Below are positions 6,355-14,817 of a DNA stretch of 18,870 nucleotides, one piece after another. The first letter of the stretch is position 1. The number at the start of each line of letters is the position of its first letter. The notes beneath the pieces were generated by a model, which was not told where the DNA came from, made no database searches, and saw only the letters and a program-made list of their open reading frames with translations. Position numbers and translations under genes: made by a program. Source of the DNA: DATBDM01 sp034664425 (GTDB lineage Bacteria; Actinomycetota; Thermoleophilia; Solirubrobacterales; Solirubrobacteraceae). Location: NCBI GenBank assembly GCA_034664425.1, contig JAXDHR010000099.1, positions 1 to 18,870 of the forward strand, given 5' to 3'.

Positions 6355-7812
6355 TCATCCCCGCCGCGACTCGAGCGCCTCGCGGCCGAGCCGTACGAGC
6401 GTCCGCGCGGCCGGGGCGAGGCCCGCGCGGAGCGCGTCGAGCCGCTGGCTCTCGCGTCCGAAGCGGACGCGCGCGAGCGTGACGCGGGTCCGGACGAGCG
6501 CCGGGTCGTAGGGAAGCCAGCGCGCCGAGCGCAGCCGCGAGGAGGCCGAGGCGAGCTGGCGCACGCGGACGTGCCGGGCGAGCCGCACCGGCGCCGCCGC
6601 CGCGGCATGCCCGTGCTCGTTGACCCAGGTCAGCTCGGCGCGCAGGCCGCGGGCGACGCGCTCGCCGCGCTCGCGGTCGCCCGCCCAGACCGACACGGTG
6701 CCGGCCTCGTCGGCGAGCGCGATCGCCGCCGCCGCGCTCGCGGCCTCGACGACCGCGAGCACCGGACCGGGCGGCGGGTCGCGCAGCAGCGCGGAGCCGG
6801 GCCGGACGTCGCGCAGGACCGCCGGGGCGTAGAACGCGCCCTCGAGGCCGGCGAGCGACACCGGGCCGCCGCACAGCCGCACGGCGCCCTCGGCCTCCGC
6901 GTCCGCGACCGCAGCCTCGACCGCGGCCAGGCGCTCATGCGAGGGCAGCGGGCCGATCTCGGTCGTCGGGTCCGACGGGTCGCCCAGGCGCAGCCGCTGC
7001 GTCCCCGCGGCGAGCGCCTCGGCCAGCGGCAGGCCGAGCCCAGGCCCCGTGACGATCCGTCCCACCGCGGCGGGATGGCGACCACCCGCGGCGAAGCCCG
7101 CCCACAGCGCGCCGGAGACGACGCCGCCGAGCGGTGCGCCGTCGAGCACGAGCATCGTGCCCTTGGCACGCGGCGGATCGAGCTCGGCGACGACGTCGCA
7201 GGCGCCGCCGAGCGCGCCCGCGGCCGCGACGCCGTGCAGGACGACGATCAGCTCCTCCGGCACGCCGGCGCGGGCGAGCACGCCGGCAATCCGGTCGCCC
7301 GCGAGACGCGCGGCTGGGACGAGCAGCACGGCGTTGCCGGCCACGAGCGCCGCGGCGGCCTCGAGCAGCGGCTCCGCCCACGGCGACGCGGCGCCGCCGC
7401 GCAGGCCGACGACACCGGCCGGCGCCTGCACGAGCGCCGCGTGGCGACCCGCGGCGCGCGCCGTCCGGCGCCCGAGCCGGCGGTCGCCGAGCGCGGCGGG
7501 CGCGGCGGCGGCCAGCGCATGCAGCCCCGAGACGCTCGGCAGCAGCTCGGCCAGCAGCGCCTCGGTCCGCGGGCGGCCGGTCTCGCGCGCGAGCAGCCCG
7601 GCGAGCGGCTCGAGCTCGTCGAGCACCGCCTGGGCCGCACGGCGCAGGAAGCCGCAACGCGCGGCGACGGGCACCGCGCTCCACAGCGGCCGGGCCCGCG
7701 CAGCGGTCGCCGCGGCGGCGTGGACCGCGTCCGCCGACGCGGCCGGCACCGTGCCGAGCGACTCGCCGGTCGTGGGGGAGACGACCCGCAGCGGCTCGCG
7801 CTCGACCGCCAC
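6355..7812 (-). CDS. Catalytically degenerate aldehyde-dehydrogenase-fold protein
   Basis: 485 aa. It is recognisably ALDH from 'RVVSPTTGESLGTVPAASADAV' at the N-terminus through 'ARETGRP', 'AAAALVAGNAVLLVPAA', 'DPTTEIGPLPS' and 'GPVLAVVEAASAAAAIALAD'. Most catalytic positions are gone. The 'PWNFP' segment reads 'GGAASPWAEP' and the cofactor Lys of 'VLKPAE' is Val165. The FTGS turn is missing, 'GQxC' reads 'GRHP' with Pro247 in the Cys position, and 'EExFGPV' reads 'DPPPGPV'. The frame is intact and codon use is normal, so it is a maintained pseudoenzyme rather than a decaying gene. The C-terminus extends about 60 aa past the ALDH core ('WLPYDPALVRTRVTLARVRF' and onward) and is Arg-rich. Its GTG start follows the rarA stop directly (TGA-GTG), so it is probably cotranslated with rarA. 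The function is unknown; a scaffold, regulator or ligand-binding role is possible. Confidence 0.8.
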   Translation of the reverse strand: MAVEREPLRVVSPTTGESLGTVPAASADAVHAAAATAARARPLWSAVPVAARCGFLRRAAQAVLDELEPLAGLLARETGRPRTEALLAELLPSVSGLHALAAAAPAALGDRRLGRRTARAAGRHAALVQAPAGVVGLRGGAASPWAEPLLEAAAALVAGNAVLLVPAARLAGDRIAGVLARAGVPEELIVVLHGVAAAGALGGACDVVAELDPPRAKGTMLVLDGAPLGGVVSGALWAGFAAGGRHPAAVGRIVTGPGLGLPLAEALAAGTQRLRLGDPSDPTTEIGPLPSHERLAAVEAAVADAEAEGAVRLCGGPVSLAGLEGAFYAPAVLRDVRPGSALLRDPPPGPVLAVVEAASAAAAIALADEAGTVSVWAGDRERGERVARGLRAELTWVNEHGHAAAAAPVRLARHVRVRQLASASSRLRSARWLPYDPALVRTRVTLARVRFGRESQRLDALRAGLAPAARTLVRLGREALESRRG

Positions 7813-9132
7813 TCAGCCGCGCTCCCGGGCGCGGCGCAGCGCCTCGAGACGCTCGGCGAGCTCTGGCTCGCTGTCGTCGGGCCGGTAGAACCGCAGGTCC
7901 TCCAGGCCCTCGGGCAGGTGGCGCTGGTCGTTCACGTGGCCCGGGTGGTCGTGCGGATAGTCGTAGCCCACGCCGCGCCCGAGCTTCGCCGCACCCGGGT
8001 ACGCGGCCGAGCGCAGCGCGGCCGGCGGGGGCGCGGCGCCGTGCTCGCGGATGTGGGCGCGGGCTGCGGCGATCGCCGCATACGCCGCGTTCGACTTCGG
8101 CGCCAGCGACAAGTAGACGGCCGCCTGTGCGAGCGCGTGGACGCACTCGGGCATCCCGACGTGCTCGACGGCATGCGCGGCGGCGACGGCGACGAGCAGC
8201 GCCTGCGGGTCGGCGTTGCCGACGTCCTCGGAGGCGAGGATGACCATCCGGCGAGCGATGAAGCGCGCGTCCTCGCCACCCTCGAGCATCGCCGCGAGGT
8301 AGTACAGCGAGGCGTCGGGATCCGAGCCGCGGGTCGACTTGATCCACGCCGAGATGTAGTCGTAGTGCTGGTCGCCGCCCTTGTCGTAGAGGACCGCCTT
8401 GCGCTGCATCGCGTCCTCGGCCTCGGCCAGCGTGATGGCGTCGCCGCTCGCCGTCGTCGCGGCGAGCTCGAGCGCGTTGAGCGCCGAGCGCGCGTCGCCG
8501 CCCGAGCGCGAGGCGAGGAACTCGATCACCGCGTCGGGCACCTCGACGCGCGGGATCTCGTCGCGTTCGATCGCCCGCCGCAGCAGCGTCTGGACGTCCT
8601 CGTCGGTCAGCGCCTGCAGCTCGTAGACCTGCGTGCGCGAGAGCAGCGCCGAGTTGACCTCGAAGTACGGGTTCTCCGTCGTCGCCCCGATCAGGGTCAG
8701 CAGGCCCTCCTCGACTGCGGGCAGCAGCGCATCCTGCTGGGCCTTGTTGAAGCGGTGGATCTCGTCGAGGAAGAAGATCGTGCCGCGCTGCTGGATGCGC
8801 CGGCGCTCGCGCGCGCGAGCGATCACCTCGCGCACCTCGGCGCGACCGGCCTGGACAGCCGAAAGCTCCTCGAACGCGGCGTCGGCGCGGTCGGCGGCCA
8901 GCCGCGCAAGCGTCGTCTTACCGGTGCCCGGCGGGCCGTAGAGCACCATCGAATGCGGCCGTCCGGACTCGAGCGAGGTCCGCAGCGCCGAGCCCTCGCC
9001 GAGCAGGTGGCCCTGCCCGACGTACTCCTCGAGCGCGTGCGGGCGCATGCGGGCGGCGAGCGGCCCGTCCGCCGGCGCCGGTGCGGACTGCGCGCGCGGC
9101 GGCTCCTCCGGCGTGTCGAAGAGCTGGTCCAT
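7813..9132 (-). CDS. rarA: Replication-associated recombination AAA+ ATPase RarA (MgsA)
   Basis: 439 aa starting at ATG 9132 ('MDQLFDTPEEPP'). The open frame continues upstream to 9246, but that part lies antisense to the start of the M20 peptidase gene and is not family-like; a GATACT hexamer 6 nt before 9132 supports the shorter start. The protein has the RarA opening 'PLAARMRPHALEEYVGQGHLLG', Walker A 'GPPGTGKT' (66-73), Walker B 'IFFLDEIHRFNKAQQD' (about 119-134) and sensor 1 'LIGATTENPYFEVN'. The C-terminal oligomerisation region includes 'KGGDQHYDYISAWIKSTRGSD', 'EGGEDARFIARRMVILASEDVG' and 'YDYPHDHPGH'. RarA acts at stalled replication forks and interacts with SSB in bacteria. It heads a two-gene unit with the ALDH-like protein and diverges from the peptidase gene across 40 bp. 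Confidence 0.95.
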   Translation of the reverse strand: MDQLFDTPEEPPRAQSAPAPADGPLAARMRPHALEEYVGQGHLLGEGSALRTSLESGRPHSMVLYGPPGTGKTTLARLAADRADAAFEELSAVQAGRAEVREVIARARERRRIQQRGTIFFLDEIHRFNKAQQDALLPAVEEGLLTLIGATTENPYFEVNSALLSRTQVYELQALTDEDVQTLLRRAIERDEIPRVEVPDAVIEFLASRSGGDARSALNALELAATTASGDAITLAEAEDAMQRKAVLYDKGGDQHYDYISAWIKSTRGSDPDASLYYLAAMLEGGEDARFIARRMVILASEDVGNADPQALLVAVAAAHAVEHVGMPECVHALAQAAVYLSLAPKSNAAYAAIAAARAHIREHGAAPPPAALRSAAYPGAAKLGRGVGYDYPHDHPGHVNDQRHLPEGLEDLRFYRPDDSEPELAERLEALRRARERG

Positions 9133-9172
9133 GGATCCAGTATCGCGGGGCGCGCAGATAGGATCTCGGCGC
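9133..9172. promoter_or_regulatory. Divergent promoter region of rarA and the M20 peptidase
   Basis: On the minus strand GATACT (9144 to 9139) is 6 nt from the rarA ATG at 9132. On the plus strand TAGGAT (9159-9164) is 8 nt from the peptidase ATG at 9173. Neither gene has room for a Shine-Dalgarno between hexamer and start, consistent with leaderless mRNAs. No clear -35 elements were identified. Confidence 0.45.
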
Positions 9173-10480
9173 ATGCCAGACCCCGATGCGCTGGGGCGGG
9201 AGACCGCGGAGGTGCTCGCGCAGCTGATCCGCTTCGACACGGTCAACCCGCCCGGGAACGAGCGCGCCTGCCAGGAGTGGCTGGCCGGCTACCTGCGCGA
9301 CGCCGGTCTCGAGGTCGAGCTCGACGGCGCGAGCCCGGAGCGCCCCAACCTGGTGGCGCGCCTGCGCGGCGAAGCGGACGGGCCCGTGCTCGGCTACCTC
9401 TCGCACGTCGACACCGTGCTGGCCGACGCCGGCGACTGGGAGCACGACCCGTGGGGCGGCGAGGTCCACGACGGCTTCCTGTGGGGGCGCGGCGCGCTCG
9501 ACATGAAGTCCCAGACCGCCGCCGAGGCGGTGGCGCTGGCGACGCTCGCGCGCAGCGAGGCGCGCCCGGCGCGCGGCGAGGTGCGGCTGCTCTCCGTCGT
9601 CGACGAGGAGGTCGGCGGCGCCGAGGGGGCGGTCTGGCTGTGCCGCGAGCGCCCGGACCTGGCCAAGGTCGACTTCCTGCTCAACGAGGGCGGCGGCCAG
9701 GTCATGCCCTACGGGGAGCGCCGCCTGTTCGGGCTCTGCTGCGCCGAGAAGGGCACGTTCCGCTTCCGCGTGACCGCGCGCGGCGTCGCGGGCCACGCCT
9801 CGGTGCCGGGCTTCGGCGACAACGCGCTGGTCAAGCTCGCGCCGGTGCTGCAGGCGCTCGCGACCCGGCGCACGCGCTACGACGTCACCGAGGCGCCGCG
9901 ACGGCTGCTCGAGGCGCTCGGCGAGGATCCGGACGACCCGGCGGCCGCGATCGCCGCCGTCACCGCGATCGAGCCGCGGCTGGCCACCATGGTCGAGCCG
10001 ACGCTGCGCGTCACCGCGGTGCCGACCGTGATCTCCGGCTCGCCCAAGATCAACGTGATCCCGGCACGTGCCGTGCTGCTCGTCGACGCGCGCGTTCCGC
10101 CGGGGATGGGCGGCGAGCCCGCGATGCGCCGGATCCGTGAGGTGCTCGCCGACGACGGCCTCGAGGTCGAGTTCACGGATCAGGTGACCGGCAACGCCTC
10201 GCCGTTCGAGTCGCCGCTCGCCGAGGCGATCACGGCGTGGGTCGCCGAGCAGGTGCCCGGCGCCGAGGTCGTCCCCGTCGTCCTGCCGGCGTTCACCGAC
10301 TCGCGCACCTTCCGCGATGCCTTCCCCGACTGCGTGGCCTACGGGTTCTTCCCGCAGCGCCACCAGTCGCTGTACGAGACATGGCCGCTGATCCACTCGG
10401 CGAACGAGCGCATCGACGTGCGCGACCTCGCCTTCGCGGCCGGCTTCTTCCATGATCTGCCCGAGAGGATGCTCTCTTGA
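9173..10480 (+). CDS. M20 family metallopeptidase (ArgE/DapE/carboxypeptidase-like)
   Basis: 435 aa from ATG 9173; the upstream open frame to 9047 is antisense to rarA and is discarded. The dinuclear-zinc signature is complete: His78 and Asp80 in 'LSHVDTV', bridging Asp110 in 'GRGALDMKS', catalytic Glu145 and ligand Glu146 in 'VVDEEVGGAEG', and a C-terminal 'PLIHSANERI' His. The dimerisation domain starts near 'CCAEKGTFRFRVTARGVAGHAS' with 'INVIPARAVLLVDARVPPG' in its second half. These enzymes hydrolyse amide bonds of small N-acyl amino acids or peptides in the cytosol; the exact substrate (acetylornithine, succinyl-diaminopimelate or a dipeptide) cannot be chosen. The stop overlaps the TTG start of the DUF1385 gene (TTGA), so the two are cotranscribed. 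Confidence 0.92.
   Translation: MPDPDALGRETAEVLAQLIRFDTVNPPGNERACQEWLAGYLRDAGLEVELDGASPERPNLVARLRGEADGPVLGYLSHVDTVLADAGDWEHDPWGGEVHDGFLWGRGALDMKSQTAAEAVALATLARSEARPARGEVRLLSVVDEEVGGAEGAVWLCRERPDLAKVDFLLNEGGGQVMPYGERRLFGLCCAEKGTFRFRVTARGVAGHASVPGFGDNALVKLAPVLQALATRRTRYDVTEAPRRLLEALGEDPDDPAAAIAAVTAIEPRLATMVEPTLRVTAVPTVISGSPKINVIPARAVLLVDARVPPGMGGEPAMRRIREVLADDGLEVEFTDQVTGNASPFESPLAEAITAWVAEQVPGAEVVPVVLPAFTDSRTFRDAFPDCVAYGFFPQRHQSLYETWPLIHSANERIDVRDLAFAAGFFHDLPERMLS
10464..10469 (+). promoter_or_regulatory. Ribosome binding site inside the peptidase 3' end
   Basis: AGAGGA lies 7 nt before TTG 10477, within the last codons of the peptidase gene. It supports the TTG start of the following gene and coupled translation. 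Confidence 0.65.
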
Positions 10481-11289
10481 GTCCGACCGCCCCAGGCAAG
10501 CTCCGACTCGGCGGCATGGCGCTGCGCAACGGCCTGCTCGTCCACGGTCCCACGCACTGGGCCGCCGCGGTGCGCGCGCCCGACGGCGCGATTCGCGTCG
10601 GCTCGGGACGCAAGCCGCGCGTGCGGGCGGCCGACGGCATCCCCGGCGTGCGCGGGGTCGCCCGGCTCGGCGAGGCGTTCGCGATCATCCCGCTGGTCAA
10701 GCGCGCGCTGCCCGAGGCCAAGCTGCCGTTCGAGAGCGCCGGCGTGATCGGCGCGGCCGCGGCGGCCTCGCTGACCGGCGCGCTGGTGCGCCGGCGCTTC
10801 GGCGGCGCAGGCGGGGAGGCGGCCGGGGCGGTGCTCTCGCTCGCCCCGGCGATGTTCGCGCTCCGCGGCGGCGAGCTCGCCGCCTACCACGGCGTCGAGC
10901 ACAAGGCGATCGCCGCCTACGAGGCCCCCGACGACCGTGACGCGGCCGACGCGGCGAAGGAGCACGACCGCTGCGGGTCGCACCTGGTCGCGCCGATGCT
11001 CGTCTCCAACGTCGCCGGCGCGCTCGTGCTCAAGCGGGCGCTCGAGCGGCCGAACGCTCTGGCGGGCGGCGCGGTCGCGGTCGCCTCGACCGCGGTCGCG
11101 GTGGAGGTCTTCGCGTGGTCGGAGCGCCACGCCGGCAGCCGGGCCTCGCGTGCGCTGCGCCGCCCGGGCTTCGAGATCCAGCGCGTGGTCGGGACGCGCG
11201 AGCCCGACGAGCGCCAGCTCGAGGTCGGACGGGCCGCCTTGCGGGAGATCCTCCGGGTCGAGCCGAGCGACCGGCAAATGGGGTCCTGA
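10477..11289 (+). CDS. DUF1385 (YqhQ-like) metal-dependent membrane protein family
   Basis: 270 aa from TTG 10477, chosen for its Shine-Dalgarno and the TTGA overlap with the peptidase. The DUF1385 hallmarks are present: 'GGMALRNGLLVHGPTHWAAAVR' near the N-terminus, 'YHGVEHKAIAAYE' (about 139-151), 'HDRCGSHLVAPMLVSNV' and the C-terminal 'QRVVGTREPDERQLEVGRAALREIL'. The conserved His, Glu and Cys residues of the central motifs are intact. Two to three hydrophobic Ala/Val/Leu stretches (about 88-100, 113-128 and 171-205) suggest membrane association, though they are short and Ala-rich. YqhQ-like proteins are widespread in Gram-positives and their biochemical role is not established. In many genomes the family sits near prfA/rpmE; here it is between a peptidase and an FtsH-like protease, which may hint at a link with protein quality control. 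Confidence 0.85.
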   Translation: MSPTAPGKLRLGGMALRNGLLVHGPTHWAAAVRAPDGAIRVGSGRKPRVRAADGIPGVRGVARLGEAFAIIPLVKRALPEAKLPFESAGVIGAAAAASLTGALVRRRFGGAGGEAAGAVLSLAPAMFALRGGELAAYHGVEHKAIAAYEAPDDRDAADAAKEHDRCGSHLVAPMLVSNVAGALVLKRALERPNALAGGAVAVASTAVAVEVFAWSERHAGSRASRALRRPGFEIQRVVGTREPDERQLEVGRAALREILRVEPSDRQMGS

Positions 11290-11299
11290 CCCTAGTCGC

Positions 11300-11322
11300 G
11301 CCCCCTCGAATGGGGGCATACT
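11300..11322 (+). promoter_or_regulatory. Promoter of the ftsH-like gene with a hairpin upstream of the -10
   Basis: CATACT (11317-11322) is 7 nt before ATG 11330 with no Shine-Dalgarno between, so a leaderless start is likely. Immediately upstream is the dyad GCCCCC (11300-11305)/GGGGGC (11312-11317) with loop TCGAAT. It could end the DUF1385 transcript or act as an operator on this promoter, because it reaches the first base of the -10. Confidence 0.45.
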
Positions 11323-11329
11323 CCGACCC

Positions 11330-12850
<1,521 letters not shown>

Positions 12851-12864
12851 GCACCGCATCGCCC

Positions 12865-13515
12865 GTGCTCGAGGTGCTGCGCGTCTTCGTCGGCGACGAC
12901 GGAGGTGGCGGCAACCTGCTCGGTGTCTTCGGCCAGGGTCACGGGCTCGAGGACGAGGCGCTCCAGGCCGTCGCGGCCGATCTCGGCTTCTCCGAGACGG
13001 TCTTCGTCTCCGGCGCGGCGCGCGGGGAGCTGCGCATCTTCACCCCGGCGGTCGAGCTACCGCTCGCCGGGCACCCGCTCGTGGGCGCCGCGTGGCTGCT
13101 GGGCGTCGACGTCCTGCGCCCGCCGGCGGGGGAGATCCCGACGTGGCGAGAGGGCGATCGGACCTGGATCCGCGCCGATCCGGAGCTGGCTCCGGAGTTC
13201 GACCGCGAGCGACTCGACTCCCCCGCGGCGGTCGACGCGCATCCGGGCGCGCGCGCCGGCCACCTGCAGGTGTGGGCATGGGAGGACGAGGCGCAGGGCC
13301 GGATCCGCACGCGGGTCTTCCCGGTCGCGATGGGGATCGCCGAGGACGAGGCGACGGGCGCGGCCGCGCTGCGCCTCGGCGCCGCGCTCGCACGCCCGCT
13401 GACCCTGCGCCAGGGCGTCGGCTCGCGGATCGACGTCCGCCCGGGCCCGGACGGCACGGTCGAGATCGGCGGCCGGGTGGAGCGCGTCGAGACGCGGGAG
13501 TACGCAGCGCCGTAG
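12865..13515 (+). CDS. Compact PhzF-family protein
   Basis: 216 aa from GTG 12865, the first in-frame start after the ftsH stop. PhzF (diaminopimelate-epimerase fold) landmarks are visible: 'GNLLGVF' near 16-22, 'LQAVAADLGFSETVFVS' with Glu44 at the position of the PhzF catalytic Glu, 'FTPAVELPLAGHPLVGAAWLL', and 'FPVAMGIAEDEATGAAALRLGAAL' corresponding to the second-half 'EDPATGSA' motif. Typical PhzF-like enzymes are about 260-300 aa, so this one lacks perhaps 50-80 residues, mainly around the junction of the two pseudo-symmetric lobes. Members catalyse isomerisation chemistry, but the substrates of most non-phenazine members are unknown and no phenazine genes occur here. It probably shares a transcript with ftsH and converges with the lipid kinase gene 11 bp away. 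Confidence 0.8.
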   Translation: MLEVLRVFVGDDGGGGNLLGVFGQGHGLEDEALQAVAADLGFSETVFVSGAARGELRIFTPAVELPLAGHPLVGAAWLLGVDVLRPPAGEIPTWREGDRTWIRADPELAPEFDRERLDSPAAVDAHPGARAGHLQVWAWEDEAQGRIRTRVFPVAMGIAEDEATGAAALRLGAALARPLTLRQGVGSRIDVRPGPDGTVEIGGRVERVETREYAAP

Positions 13516-13526
13516 ACGCTCGTCGG

Positions 13527-14378
13527 CTACCCCACGACGAGCTCGAACGCCGCGCGCGACACGGTCACGCGCTCGAGGCCGCCGGCACGGAGCTCGCCGT
13601 CCACATTGAGCTCGGTCCCAGGCGGCAGGGTGACCGCGACGACCTCGCCGCGGTGGTGGCCGACCCGACGCTGCTGGGCGATCGTCCGCGTGCGCAGTCC
13701 CCAGGCGCGGCGCGCCAGCGCGATCCGCGAGCCGGCCGGGATCACCACCACGTCGAGCCGGCCGTCGCTCGGGTCGGCCTCCTCGACGCCCGAGCCGCCG
13801 CCGAAGGCCCCCGTCACGGCGACGATCACCTGCCAGCAGCCGCCGTCGAACGCCGGCCGGCCGTCGACGCGCACCGTCACCGGCAGTGCGTGCTGCGACA
13901 GCGCCGCGTGCAGCGCGCCGACGGCGTAGGCGAGCGGGCCGAGGAACGGCTTGAGCGGCTGGGCGCCGCGCGCGGCGACCGGCGCGAGGCCGCCGCTCGC
14001 GACGTTGACGAACGGGTACCCGTCGGCGAGACGCCCCAGCTCGAGCGCCTCCATGCGCGTGCCGGACGCCGCCAGCCGTGCGGCCTCGACCGGGTCGCCG
14101 GGCAGACCATGCACGCGCGCGAAGTCGTTGGCCGTTCCCGTGGGGATGACCGCGAGCGGGACGCCGATCCGACCGGCCATGGCGGCGGCCGGGCCGATCG
14201 TCCCGTCCCCGCCCGCGACCGCGATCCGATCCGGCCCGGACGCCGCGAGCGCCTCGAGGTCCGCCGCCCCGCAGCCGCCGGCGGAGACCTCCGCGCCGGC
14301 GTCGCGCATGGCGGCGATCAACGGCTCGGGATCGAGGCCGCCGCCCGACGCACGGTTGGCGGCGAGCGCGATCCGCAT
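13527..14378 (-). CDS. Diacylglycerol kinase-fold (DagK/YegS-like) lipid kinase
   Basis: 283 aa from ATG 14378 ('MRIALAANRASGGG'). The frame continues to 14459, but that part overlaps the divergent epimerase gene and does not look like the family. The nucleotide-binding signature 'VAGGDGTIGPAA' (GGDGT at 56-60) and 'PTGTANDFAR' (79-88) are textbook for the DAGK catalytic domain. They are followed by 'FVNVASGGLAP', 'GAFGGGSGV', 'DPSDGRLDVVVIPAG' and the C-terminal 'LNVDGEL', whose Asp260 matches the conserved DGE motif. It would phosphorylate a lipid such as diacylglycerol or a sphingoid/undecaprenol-like substrate at the membrane inner face; the substrate is undetermined. A TATCTT hexamer is 8 nt before the start. 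It diverges from methylmalonyl-CoA epimerase; a PAP2-type lipid phosphatase is encoded 0.7 kb away. Confidence 0.9.
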   Translation of the reverse strand: MRIALAANRASGGGLDPEPLIAAMRDAGAEVSAGGCGAADLEALAASGPDRIAVAGGDGTIGPAAAMAGRIGVPLAVIPTGTANDFARVHGLPGDPVEAARLAASGTRMEALELGRLADGYPFVNVASGGLAPVAARGAQPLKPFLGPLAYAVGALHAALSQHALPVTVRVDGRPAFDGGCWQVIVAVTGAFGGGSGVEEADPSDGRLDVVVIPAGSRIALARRAWGLRTRTIAQQRRVGHHRGEVVAVTLPPGTELNVDGELRAGGLERVTVSRAAFELVVG

Positions 14379-14403
14379 GCACGGTGAAGATACACTCGCC
14401 GAC
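14379..14403. promoter_or_regulatory. Overlapping divergent -10 elements (lipid kinase / methylmalonyl-CoA epimerase)
   Basis: Minus-strand TATCTT occupies 14392 to 14387, 8 nt from ATG 14378. Plus-strand TACACT occupies 14391-14396, 7 nt from GTG 14404. The two hexamers share two bases, so RNA polymerase could probably not occupy both at once. Neither gene has a Shine-Dalgarno here. Confidence 0.45.
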
Positions 14404-14817
14404 GTGTTCGGCCGGATCGACCACATCGGCGTGGCCGTCTCGGACCTCGAGGGGGCCATCGCGCTGCACGAGCAGACCTACGGGATGCCCCTCGTCCACC
14501 GGGAGACGGTGCGCGAGCAGGGCGTCGAGGCGGTGCTGCTCGACGTCGGCGACGGGCACGTGGAGCTGCTCAAGCCGCTCTCCGACGAGACGCCCGTCGG
14601 TCGCTTCCTGGCCAAGCGGGGCCCTGGGCTGCACCACGTCGCCTACGCCGTCGAGGACATCGCGGCGACGCTCGCCACCCTGCGCGAGCAGGGCGTGCGG
14701 CTGATCGACGAGGCCCCGCGCACGGGGATCCGCGACTCGCGGGTCGCCTTCCTGCATCCCGCCGCCTCCGGCGGTGTCCTGACCGAGATCGTCCAGCCTG
14801 CGGTGGTTCACACATGA
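14404..14817 (+). CDS. mce: Methylmalonyl-CoA epimerase (VOC superfamily)
   Basis: 137 aa from GTG 14404, placed by the -10-like TACACT 7 nt upstream and by the family N-terminus 'FGRIDHIGVAVSDLEGAI'. Upstream frame extension is antisense to the lipid kinase. The match runs end to end: 'YGMPLVHRETVREQGVEAVLLDVGDGHVELLKPL', 'VGRFLAKRGPGLHHVAYAVEDI', 'LREQGVRLIDEAPRTG' and 'AFLHPAASGGVLTEIVQP'. Metal ligands expected for the vicinal-oxygen-chelate site are His7 (DHIG), a His of LHH (77/78) and Glu128 (LTEIV). It interconverts the 2R and 2S epimers of methylmalonyl-CoA, linking propionyl-CoA carboxylation to the B12-dependent mutase. No mutase or carboxylase gene lies in this window. Its TGA overlaps the ATG of a 79-aa gene (ATGA). 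Confidence 0.93.
   Translation: MFGRIDHIGVAVSDLEGAIALHEQTYGMPLVHRETVREQGVEAVLLDVGDGHVELLKPLSDETPVGRFLAKRGPGLHHVAYAVEDIAATLATLREQGVRLIDEAPRTGIRDSRVAFLHPAASGGVLTEIVQPAVVHT

Noticed and set aside
6355..7812. The second ALDH-like gene as an enzyme of the hydroxyproline pathway
   Set aside because: It is on the opposite strand, coupled to rarA rather than the Hyp operon, and has lost the catalytic Cys and cofactor-binding residues.
9133..9246. Upstream extension of rarA (extra 38 codons)
   Set aside because: It would overlap the start of the divergent M20 gene and adds non-family sequence; the -10-like hexamer fits ATG 9132.
6325..10140. 1271-codon plus-strand open frame
   Set aside because: It runs antisense through the ALDH-like gene and rarA and into the M20 gene. 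Its translation is low-complexity Arg/Ala/Gly-rich without domains, and the opposing genes have clear family motifs. Very high GC removes stop codons from antisense frames.
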